Shown here: positions 10,701-22,700 of the stretch, in pieces
How the letters are laid out: the number at the start of each line of letters is the position of its first letter
Numbering within the stretch: the stretch's first letter is position 1
DNA from: Trebouxia sp. TZW2008
Lineage: Eukaryota > Chlorophyta > Trebouxiophyceae > Trebouxiales > Trebouxiaceae
Length of the DNA: 64,000 nt
Assembly (NCBI GenBank): GCA_002118135.1
Contig: BDIU01000362.1
Span: 44,755 to 108,754, forward strand
Reading direction: 5' to 3'
The notes under the pieces: generated by a model
Told to the model about the DNA's origin: nothing
Seen by the model: only the letters and a program-made list of their open reading frames with translations
Databases searched by the model: none
Made by a program: the position numbers and the translations under genes

Positions 10701-13700
10701 GGGAACATCGTCAACTTTAGCACAGAGCACAGGGAGGTTTGCCTGCATAAACCCATATCTCAACGTTTGCACACATTCAAGCATACAAGCTGCTGGTGAG
10801 GGAGGAACCTACCTCCAAAAGCGTTTCCAGCAGAAGTTCCAAACAGCCCTGGTGCAGGGCTGGCTGACGCTGTCTGCCCAGTCTGCCCAAAAGGCCCCAG
10901 GGCAGGGCTGGTGGAGGAAGCCCCAGTCTGGCCAAACAGCCCTGCCCCAGGGCTGGCCGGTGCACCAAATGCGGAGAACAGCCCTGAAGATGTTGTTGTG
11001 CTTGCTGCTGATTGACTAGCCAGATTGCCAAACAAAGCAGGAGTTGAACCAGAGCAAGTAGCTGCAACAGCAAATGAACAAAATTTTGGCATGAATGATT
11101 TTGGTCACGTACGCCGTCATCAGCAAATGGCACACTATGTTGCTGCATAGTTTGCATGTGCCATGCAATGTTCAGATGAGCCAGCAGACAAAGCAGCTGC
11201 GGCGTTGATCTTGGGTACTGGAAGTCACAATTTGAGTGACCGTGATGGCAGGCAGCAATATCAGGTATCAGTATTAAACTCGCAAGCGTCACAATGCAGC
11301 AGTATGTAAACATCATTATGCAACTGCTGCAGATGTTTGTAAACACCGCATTGCATCAACAGCCAGCAGAAGCAACAGTGCTTTAGGCGAGGTGCTGCTG
11401 TTTAATGGGAATTGCACTCAAATGCAGCTGTGATGGACATGTGATGTATGTGTTGCTCACAACAACATTCTGCATGTGTCACCTGTGCTTGCTGGACCAG
11501 AAGCTTTCAGCATGCCAAAACCAACTGGTACAGGTGACGCTCCACTGCTTGCAGCAGCAGGTCCAGCTCCAGAACCAAATGCAGGTGCAGCTCCGGAACC
11601 AAATGGAGGGAAAGGAGACGCTCCACTGCTTGTTGCTGCAGCAGATGCTACGCCCTGCCCAAAGGCTGATGAAGAGGAAGAAGGGAAAGGGGACGCAGAA
11701 GCTGTTGAAGGAGAAGCAGGGGCGGCAGTGCTGGCCGCAGCTGCTGATGAAGAAGGTATAGGGAAGGCGAGTGCTGAAGAAGAAGCTGAGGAAGGTGGAG
11801 TAGTAGCTGGGGATGGGAGACCAAAAGGTAGGACAGATGGTGCCTTTGCTAATGCACCTGAGGCAAATATGAAAAACGCTTGTAAATAGGCAGGTTTTGT
11901 GCAAGAGAAATTCTGATGGATTATGAGCTTGGTAATTTTGAAGGAGATGAGGAAGCGGTGGGTAGCTGCCAGTGGGCATCAAACCAAAAGGTAGGACAGA
12001 TGATGCCTTTGACAGTGCACCTGAGACACATATGAGAAAGGCTTGAAGATTGGCAGGGTTTGTGCAAGAAGATTTATGATGGGTTACGAGCTTGGTATTT
12101 CTGAGGGGATGGTGGGGTAGCAGCTGGTTTGGGAGACCGAAAGGTAGGACAGATGTGGCCTTTGCCAATGCACCTGAAGTGCACATTGCAACATACCTTT
12201 GCAACCTGTTATGCAAAAGACATGTGCATAAGCTTGGCCTGAAAAAAGAAGCTGTATAGTTTGGGCTATTGGGTAGTATGGAGCTGAAAAGTGTGCAGAT
12301 GAACTCTAAAGCAGCAATTATGTCGGCAACATGCCCTTTTGCAAACAAACCTGCAAGCAGAAACGTTCAAGAGCCGCTAATCAATCATGTGGAGATCAAA
12401 TGCTGACCTGATGCTGCACTTGTGCCGGTGGCAGCTGAATTACTGGTTGCCAATTGAGCCCCACTCCCACTGGCAAAGCCGAAAGGAGAGCTGTTGCCTA
12501 CTGGGCTCTTGCCAAAGGGGAAAGCGCTGGAAGTGCTGCCTATTGAGCCAAATGCATTGGCAGCGCTGCTGGAACCTGTGACAGGCAATAGCAGTTCAGC
12601 AGATGCATCGGTGACTACACAGCATGCTTGTGGGGTGAGTGTTGGCAGGCACGATATGCTGGCAGGCTAACAAGGCAGTTGTGCATGGCTGTGCAGCTGT
12701 GTTGTGTGTTTGGTAAGAGCGCTGATGAATGATGAATGTGACATTCTCAGGATTGACCAGGAAGCTGCAGTGTTGATTTGCTATCTGAGCAACTGAATGC
12801 CACATGAGCACAGTGAGATATCTGGGTCCAACTTCATTTGTCAACCTTTGAGGGTTTGTTATGCAAAGAGAGGCAGCTGTTGCTGTCACAAACTCACACA
12901 GTCAAGACCACACTTTTTGTGTACGATGCCCTCTCTTTTCACGGACACTTGATGTAAGGACACTCTCAGTGTGTAGACAATGCAATCGGTAGCCAATCAC
13001 TGGTATTCGACTGCAGTGGCAGCTCTGAGTAGAGACAACTCAGTATCAGGACAATTCTGTTAAGAACCAAAGCAGTCATCACAAACAGAGGTCACTGTAC
13101 ATCAGAGCAGTAGCTACATTGCGAGAGGACTATACCTTGTAAGTTGAAAGTGCTGCTGGTGTTTGCTGAAGAGCCAGTTCCAGCAGACGATGCAGCAGGA
13201 GCGGTCGCAGTCTTGCCAGCCTGAGGTGGCAGCTTCTTGTTGGCTTCCTGCATTTGCAGCATAGGTCTCAAAACGAACTGCACACAGGCTAGCACAGCGT
13301 TACACTGCAATGTTTTGTCCAAAACACAATGAGAACGGTGTCTGTGGATTTTGCAGACTCAAGTGTCCAAGCTTTCTGGCGTCTGTCGTTGCTCAAGTAA
13401 GTGTGCATGCTGGCAACCCAAGTGCATTTGTGACATGATAGCCCTGAAGTGCTGATCAGAAACGCATGTTCAGAGATGTCTGACTGAAGGTGCATGCACG
13501 TACCTGCTGTTGAGACAGGGTTGGCATGGGGGGGTACATAGCCCCCCCCTTCTTCTTTGCAGCAGCAGGGCTTTTGGGGGCCTCCTGCCCTGTTGCAGCA
13601 GGGACAGCTGCATGGGGCCCTGCTGACTTCTCTGCAAACTTCTTGCCTGCGTCTTGGGCAGCCTGCAATGCATTTCATCAACGGCTCAATGGTTGCAGAC

Positions 13701-16700
13701 TCCACTTACACTTGCAATTTTGAGCCATTTTGAGCTTAAGCCCCCCAAGTCGGCCTAGAAAGATCTGGAACAAGATTGTTTTGTCTGACATCATAACTAA
13801 GAACATTAGACGTCCACTCTGTGATGCTCAGAACAAGCCAGCCGGGCGAGACAAGATTTGTGCAACACACACCTAGCACTCTTGCTGGTAGTGTAATCCA
13901 TCTTATTATTGTTACCATTTTGAGCCATGGAAAGCTTTCTGACAAGTCATCGCAGGCTGCCAAAGCATTCACCTCAGAGGTTCTGCCTTCAGACGCAACT
14001 TACTGCGCCATCAAAATGGCCTGGCACAAGGCGTGAACAGCTAAGCTGGAGGAGAGCGTGGCTAAGGAGTGCAGACCAAACATGCATAGGCGAGGTCGTA
14101 AGCTTTGCTCATGAGCAGTATGACATTCGTCAGCAAGTGGACCTTGGCTTGGGCCGTGGTTGAAATTTGTGGTGTGAAGCCCTGTGGCTGAAGAAGAAGA
14201 GCAGAAGAGGGTCGAAAGGACCTTGGCTTGGACCATAGTTGTCAGTGGTGGTAAAGGCGCCTGAGGCTGAAGAAGAAGAGCAGAAAAGGTCTGAAAGGGC
14301 CTTGGCCTGGGCCATAGTCAGCATTTGTGATATGGAGCCCGCATGCCGAAGAAGAAGAGCACAAGAGGGCTGAAAGGACCTTGGCTCAGGCCACAGTTGG
14401 CATTGCTGGTGTGAAACCCTGAGGCTGAATAAGCAGAGCGGAAGAGGGCTGACAGTACCTTGGCTTGGGCCATATTTGGCATTGGTGGCGTTAAGCCCTG
14501 AGGCTGAGAAAGAAGAGCAAAAGAGGGCTGAAAGGACCTTGGCTTGGGCCATAGTTGGCATTGGTCCCATGGCAGCTTCTGGCAAAAAGAAAGAGCAGAA
14601 GGCAGCCAAAGGAGAAGAAAAATGCAACATGAGTACACAAGATGATCCAATTTTGCAGCAGGACAAGAACAGGGCCAGCAATTACCTAAGCTTGAGCCAT
14701 ACTTGGCATTCTTGGCATTGCAGGCCTGGGGACAGCAGAAGAAGAGCAGAAGTCAGCTGAAAGAGCTGAAAGAGAAGAAAATTGCATGAAAGTGCTCATG
14801 GAATTGCTGCTGAAGAAGAAGTCAACCAGGAGAATTACCTTGGCTTGAGCCATACTTGGCATTGGTGGCATCACAGCCTTGGGGGCAGCAGAAGAAGGAG
14901 GTGCAGCTGGCACAGCAGGTGAAGGGGCAGCTGCTGCAGATGACGAAGAAGAAGACGCTGTGGATGCAGCCTTGAGGGCACTTGCTGCCATTGCATTTGC
15001 AGCCTGCAACATACACCAAGATTTAAAGTCTCAGTTTAGAATCTACTTGTCTGACAGCCACAAAGGCTGTACGCTGGTCAGCTGCAGCTGAAATGGTCTG
15101 CAACAGTACCAGAACAGCCGACGCAACAAGAAAAACCAGTTTCAAGCATACTGCATGCCAGCTCGTCCCACGCCATCCTCAAAAGACAGTGAGCCAGATA
15201 TAGACAATACATGCACTTCCCATCATTGCTGCCAGATGGTGAGAGGGACACCAAAAATCATACACAGCACTTGCTGCAGACTGTTGTTGTCAATGCAAGT
15301 GGCACTATAGGTAAACAAGGGCTGAAAGACAAACCTTTTGCTGTGACTGTGTGGGCATGGGAGGCATTGCTGCCTTCTGTGGCAGCTTCTTTGGGGCAGC
15401 AGCTGCAGGGCTGCTTGGCGCTGCCCCTGGCTGACTGTCCTTGACTAAAGACTGCAGCTTGGCTCCTGACTCAGCAGGGACTGTTTGGAACTGCCCCAGT
15501 GAAAATCCACCAGGGCCGCTGGGGCTGGCCCCAGGAGGGCTCTTGGAGGCGGCCTGGGAGGGGCCCTTTGCAGGAGGGGCTGTTTGCGGCTGACCCAAGG
15601 AGAAGGCAGCAGGACTGCTGGGCCCAGCCCCAGAAGAGCCCTTGAAGGTGGCCTGAGAGGGGCCCTTTGATGCAGCAGGGGCATTTTGAGCCAGCCCAAA
15701 TGTAGAGAAGGCTGTGCTTGGTGCTGCTGAGGTGCGCGTGTGAGTCTGAGGCTGAAGTGGTCTCTGAGCTGCTTTTGCACCTGCACCACCTCACTGTCAT
15801 GCAAAAGCAGATACAGGTCAGGAAGGCATATGTGACACTTAACATGAAACATGCGCACGCCTTCTACACTGTCAAGAAGCATGTCTGCTTGCACCTGGCC
15901 CCTTGCCCTGATTATCCAGTGAAACCCAGCAGCACAGAACACTATAGTCAACAGCGTAAGCAGCTAGGATTTACCAGGTCTATCAGGTCAAGAGGCCGAC
16001 TGCAAGCAGACAAGCCTGTTGACATCATGAAACCTATGCAGCTAGGTCATGATGAGTAGAATGCACTTAATAGTCATCTCAGAGGATTTGCTCCACTTCT
16101 GTCTTCAAGGTCTAAATCCAAACATTTGCAGCAGTTTCAAGACACCAATTAGATCATACATGACTCACATCACACCCACTCAGCCATCGCGCCGGCGCCT
16201 GCAACAACTATTGGAGTTGATGATCTTACTGTCTGTGTCAGTGGCCTTGATCCAGCATGGCAAAGCAAGCACAGGTGTTGCAGGCAGCTTGTAAGTCTAG
16301 CTTTTGCATATGTTGCAATGGGAAGAGCCCCCTGGACCAGTCCAGCGAGTGTCCATCAGCTGGAGCTGCCTCTTGGCCAGACAAAGACCTCATGTTGCAA
16401 TCAGGACTTGGACAATAATTCTTTTTTCCAGCAAGAAATAAAGACTTGCACTTTGTTCCAGCAAATGAATGGACTCCTGCTGAGATTTTCCAACCTTGAG
16501 CAGTGCCTTTGGCTGGTCGATCCCAGGGTGATTGGACAGAGGGCGTGGAGTCCCGTCTGGTCATGCTGCCTGTGTGTTGACTGTCCACCACAGACTGGCT
16601 GCCCCTCATTTGGATGCTGCCTAGACCTGCCTGGCTGCCTTGCATGTGGATGCTCTGCATTGTCACTGCACTGCCTGCATGCACAACAGAATGTCTGCTG

Positions 16701-19700
16701 CTTGCTTGTTCGCATGGATCCATGTGCATATGAATGATGATAGCAACGGGACTGGACGCCTGTGCGCTGACTGTCCACCACAGACTGGCTGCCCCTCATT
16801 TGGCTGCTGCCTAGACCTGCTTGGCTGCCTTGCATGTGGATGCTCTGCATTGTCACTGCACTGGCTGCACGCACAACAGAACGTTTGCCGCTTGCCTGCC
16901 CATGTGCATGTGTTTGTGGAGCATGGAAGTGAGAGGGCTGGCTGCCTCTTGTCAGGATGCTGCCTAAACCTGCCTGGCTGCCTTGCACATGAATGCTTTG
17001 CATTGTCACTGCACTGCCTGCAGATACAGTGGGGCCCATTGATATTTCAAGTGTATCTCAAACCTCACCCATGCAAGATGTAGAGTAACCCCAAGTCCTG
17101 GTTCCTTTCTCTTTTGGAATGCAAATTGGGCATGCCTGACTGCCTTGCTTCTGAATGCTCTGCATTGTCACTGTACTGCCAGCATGCCCAACAAGCGTCT
17201 ACGCTAGTGATAGCATGACATATTGTCTGTCATGTGGGTGGTGTGCATGCGAGTTGTACCATTTGGCTGCCCTGCTATGTTTCCAGCACAGGGCCATGTT
17301 CATGCAGCTTAGTGCATGTCACAGGGCCACATGCTCATCTGATGTCAGTCGATGGCGACATTGATTATTCAAGCACAGGGCCATGCGGAGGGAGCTTAGT
17401 GCTTGTCACAAAGTCACATGCTCATCTGATGTCAGTTGATGACGACATTGATCTATAGAAATCAGACACATGAGTCATGCTGACCTTCAGCTTGAGAAGA
17501 CGAAGACACAGGGAAGGTAAGGTTGGATGGCCCGTCCTTGTATCTGCTGGGACCTGCAATTGCAACACACATTGTATCAGCAATACATTGGCAGATGCAA
17601 CTGCACAGCCTTGTCATTGTTACTCACACGTCAAGCGCAGCCAGCAGCATCATTCAAAGCAATGCTGCTGTCTCAAAGCATGCAAACATGTGATATGCAG
17701 TACATGCACTTTGGACAAGTCATCTCAATCCCATGTTTGTAACTAGCATCGTCTTTTCACGGCTGCCTCGTTGTGGCTAGCACAGTCAGTGCATTTCACA
17801 CCAGCACTGTGATCTTCTGATAGCTATGCTTGTTATATCACACGTGGTTGCCTCCTATCATGCAGTGTCATGGAGTGTTGGTGTGGCATGACTCACCAGG
17901 GCTGGTGAGTAAGCCTTTGGTAGGGCTGTTGTTTCTTGCGTCCCCTGCTGCTGCTTTTCTGGCTTCAGCGGCATTGGCCTGCAATCAGTGAATCACCATA
18001 CGTGACACTCAATACGCAATACATGATACGCAATACGCAGAATTTGGCTGTATGAATCACTTGAGGTGCAGTGCAAATTAAGAAATACGCATACGGTTGT
18101 GCCAAGACGTAATACCCGATACCCAAGTAGTATAAAGCATTAATCAATGAGATCAAGAGTATGGTGATTCACTGCCTGCGACACTAATGCACCTTACAAG
18201 GTGACGATGATGCATCATGACAGTCCAGGTGCACACAATGATGCTGATGACGACGCTGACAAGTGCAGAAGCTCGAAGTGATGCATGCAATCAACAACTG
18301 CATCCTGATGCAATGTTGATGCCAAATGCCAGCGCAGCAAGCATGTGCAAAGAACGGCGTAGCTGCTGATGTTCTCTGATCTTTGAGCTAAGGCGGCGCC
18401 AACAACACCCTGCTTGAGTCATACACTAGGTTTGTATGTGGCATGTGAATACTACATTTGAATGTAGCATGGAAATGCTCATCTTCAATGTGGCATATGA
18501 ACACACTGTGTAGTAGGGACAAATGAAGCCTTTGTTACTGAAAGCCTTACCAGCTTGTAATATACTTGTACTTGCACATCTTCTGCATGGTGTGTGAATG
18601 AGACATGGGCATGCTGGCATCTTTTGCCATAGTCAGAGGCTGCTGCATGGCATGCAGTGTACAGTGACTTCTCTTTGTTTTGACTGCTTTGTTCACCAAG
18701 AAAATTGTCCTTGCATGGAGGTGTCCTTACTGAGAGGTGCCATTGCAGTCAGACTAGATTGGTTGGTTCTCAATGACATTGTCCTTACATTGAGAATGTC
18801 CGTACACCAGATGTCCTTTCAAAGAGAAGTTACTGTACGTGCGTCTGCACACTTTATGAATAGCATTCAAATGTGCTTTGTCCAAGCTGACAAAGCATGT
18901 GAAACATTCTCCTAGCCTGCATGCCCAGTACACTAAATGTGCAGAAATATGTGCTCACCTGCAGCTTCTGTTTTAGCTTCTGAGCTTTGTCCTGGTTCCA
19001 AGCGCTCCACACATCTTCTTTGCCAGCAGCCTGCTTGACCGGGGTGGGGCTATGGGCCCAGCCCACTTGCCGTTTCTGCTGACTGGCAGGACTCTTCTTC
19101 ACTGGCTGCCACGGCGACAGTGGAGACCTACTTTGCACGGGAATATGGATATGGGATATGGGATATGGACATAGGATCTTGCAAGCGTAGGGTGTGTGCA
19201 TCAGTCCAAGAGTGTTTTTGACAGAGTGCTTTGCTGTTGTCATCCATCATTTTCAAAGGTGACACCAGTCAAGGCTTGGCTGTCTCGAATCACACAAGAG
19301 TGCCACAAGTTTGCCTGCCACAGCAACAGCAGAAGTCCCGTGCACCTGCTGGCTGTATTTGTGGTTCTCAAAGAAAAGTTACATGACTTGAGCGTACACA
19401 GGCAAACAGTCTTGGTTCTCTCAGTGACAGCAGACCTAGCTTACTCTTGCACAGGGGCTTACCCTGGATTTGCTGGGGATACCGTGCAGCTGCTAAATGC
19501 TTTCAAGGCGCTCTTGAACAGTCACCACTCTGTCACTCAAGCATCGGAGCCACTTCCCTCATAGCTGTAGTTGAACATTCTGACATCTTCTAAGCAAATG
19601 GAATTGTTTATCTCAGGTGACGGTATCAGGAGACTTGCCTGGGGGTGGCATGAGGGCCGGCTGGGGTTTTGCTGGGGGTGCCATGCAGCTGCTGAATGCT

Positions 19701-22700
19701 CCTCAGGCGCTCTTGAGCTGCCTTGACCCCCACCACTCTATCACCAATGTCGTCATCAGAGTCTGACAAGGCAGTCAGGTCTTCCACTTGCAAGCTATGC
19801 ATCCTCGCATGTTGCATCAGACCTTCCAACCTGTCCAACTGAAACAACAGGATCTAGTTTCAGCTCAAAACCAGTCCTTTGAAAGGGATCCTGGACCTTT
19901 TCTGCAAACATGACTCTATAGGCGCATAGATGACACCTGTGCAAGATTTGTCTTTTGTAGCGCGATTTGGCAATCACTCACATCTGACCCTTACGCAACA
20001 GCCAAAAGTGGATCTGGGCAGAAAACTCGAGCAGTTGCGTGCGTGTGAAGCTTATTTCCGCTTCTTGATGTGTGACAGAGCGCCAACACCAAAGTCATTG
20101 GACAAAGGCATTCTGAGGCTGCAGCAACAAAGAACATTTTGGCATGCAAGGAAACACACAAGATCATGCCCTCTGATAGCCCTAAAAAGGGATACAAAGC
20201 TCCAGAAATTAGTACAAAACAACTTCGCAATTGTAAATGTCACCACCAGTAATGCTGTATGAGCATGTTCAAGCAAAGGCGAACAGCGAGCAATAAAAAG
20301 GACACTTTCAGAAACAGAAAAAGACAGAAACATTCAAACAGGTTGTAACCCTTACACTCCGATGAGCAGCACAACAGTTACGGCTTGCAGTGGTAATGTG
20401 CATGTGTATGTGACCACTCATGCATGGTTTGCTGGTGTCTGACAGAGATTTTACTGCTTGAGTCAACACCAAGGTCATGGGATCAAGGCTCACCTGAGTC
20501 TTGACCAGATTGCTCTGGGCATTGATGACTGCATACAGTTGCAGGGCAGCTGCCTGGGGGCTGTGGGATGCAGCCCCGCCCTGCGCCCGCTTGGCCTCCA
20601 ACACCTGCAGCACAATAGCAGCACTTGATTGCATTCTGCCTGCAACACGGCACGATCTCGGGTCTGCGTGGGCACAGGTGTCAAATCAACCAATCAATGT
20701 TAAACTACTTAAAACATTGCATACAGAACAGCACTTGCAGTAAGATGCATCACTGAAATCAACTTCAGCTCAATAAAGCATCAGGAATCAACACATGTGC
20801 TGCTGCAGAAAATAGCCCTGGACAGCAAAACAAGACACTACACCTCTGAAGTGGCATCCAGCTTTTGCGCTCAGCAGTGTAGTGCAATGCCACTCTCAGA
20901 CATTATGCAAGTGTATGTCGAGCCAGCCTGACACAGTGTCAATGACAATTAACAGCAAACCTCCAAAGCTAAATCCAGCTCTTGCGCTTTGCAGCGCAGC
21001 TCAAATGCTCTGCAGCGCACTTCATGACCAAGATTTCACCATCAGGCAGCACTAAGGATGCCAATGTGTGCGCATGAGGTAAGTCAAGTCAGAAGCACAT
21101 TGAACCAAACCTCCAAGGTTGCATCCAGCTTGCATGCTTTGCGGCGCACCTCACATGCTTTGCAGCGCACCTCACAACCAAATGGAACTATCAAGCAGCA
21201 CTAAGGGTGCCAATGTGTGTGCGTGATGTAGTTCAAAAGAGAAGGACATGGAACCAAACCTCCAGGGTTTGCAGCCCAGCTCACATGCTTTGCAGCGCCG
21301 AACAAATGACACCATCAGGCAGCAGTCAGGGTGCCAATGTGTGTGCGTGAGGTGATTCAAGACATATGCACATGGAACCAAACCTCTCAGGTTGCATCCA
21401 GCTTGCATGCTTTGCGGCGCAACTCACATGCTTTGCAGCGCAGCTCACAACCAAATGGAACCATCAAGCTTTGTCAAGGGTGCCAATGTGTGCGCATGAG
21501 GTAATCCAGAACGTAAGCACATGGAACCAAATCTGCAAGATTGCATCCAGCTTGCATGCTTTGCGGCGCAACTCACATGCTTTGCAGCGCAGCTCACAAC
21601 CAAATGGAACCATCAAGCTGTCAAGGGTGCCAATGTGTACGCATGAGGTATTTCAAAACATAAGCACATGGAATCAAACCTCCAAGGTTGCATCCAGCTC
21701 TTGTGCTTTGCGGCGCAAGTCAGAGGTACGCTCAATGAGGCGCTTGCGCTTGCTGTGCAGGGCAGGCTCCAAAGGGCCCTCCCGCAGAAGGGCCTTCTGA
21801 TGCAGGCTGGTCAAGCTCTGATCAGGTGCATGAAACTGCACAAGCGCATCTGTCCTCTGAATGTTATCCTGCAACAATCCAGCAACTCATTGCCGTTTTC
21901 AGCATTTGGTGACATGGCAAACTGAAATTGATGAAGGCAATAGGTGTGGTGAGTTTGCGCAGAAGCCATGTAAGGCATGAATCTGCATAAGTGCATCTGT
22001 CTCCTGCCTGTGGTCCTGCAGCAGAGGTTGAAAGGCTCAGCATGATTTGAAACACATTGAGCACATCCCAAAATGTGTGACGCTTTCAATGCTTTTCTCG
22101 CTGTTTCAGGCAGGATCCAAAGCGCCATAGTGTAGAAGGGCCTTCTGGTACAGGCTGATCAAGCCCTGGTCAGGTGCATGGAACTGCACAAGCGCATCTG
22201 TCCATTAAATGTTGTTCTGCAATCAGCAATTAAAAGCCAGCATGAGACGCACACAACTGCATTGCAAAGTGTCTTCCAAATAGCGGGATGAATGTCATCA
22301 CAATTGGCTTCTTGAAGCAGGCTCTGTATTGTAATATAACATGCAAAAGCAGCCAGCTTGGCAAAGAAGGACTTGATTGACACAAAGCTAGCTGTGCTGA
22401 TTGTACCGGAAGTTGCCATTTTTAGTGTTGTCAGGCAGCGTGCACAGAGCCCTTGAGCTGTCTGGCGGTATGCTGTAAAGTGCGTGGGGAGCTGCACAGG
22501 TGCATGTTGCAGATTGTATGTCAGTTGCCTGTGCATGCAGACAACAACCACAACTGAGAGCTGTTCTGAGTAGGCAGTAAATCGCTGTGTTGCATTGCTC
22601 AAGCCTCCATGCCCAGAGTCCTGGTCGGACATACGCAAACGTTGTGCAGAAGGTTGTGTTGATCTGTCTTTATTGGGGTCACTAGCAATCTGGAACCATC

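Noticed and set aside
11479..12348. 289-codon minus-strand open frame (Phe/Ser-rich)
   Set aside because: Wrong frame over the SVLPFGL exon and its truncated copies. The frame with FG motifs and proper splice sites is different.
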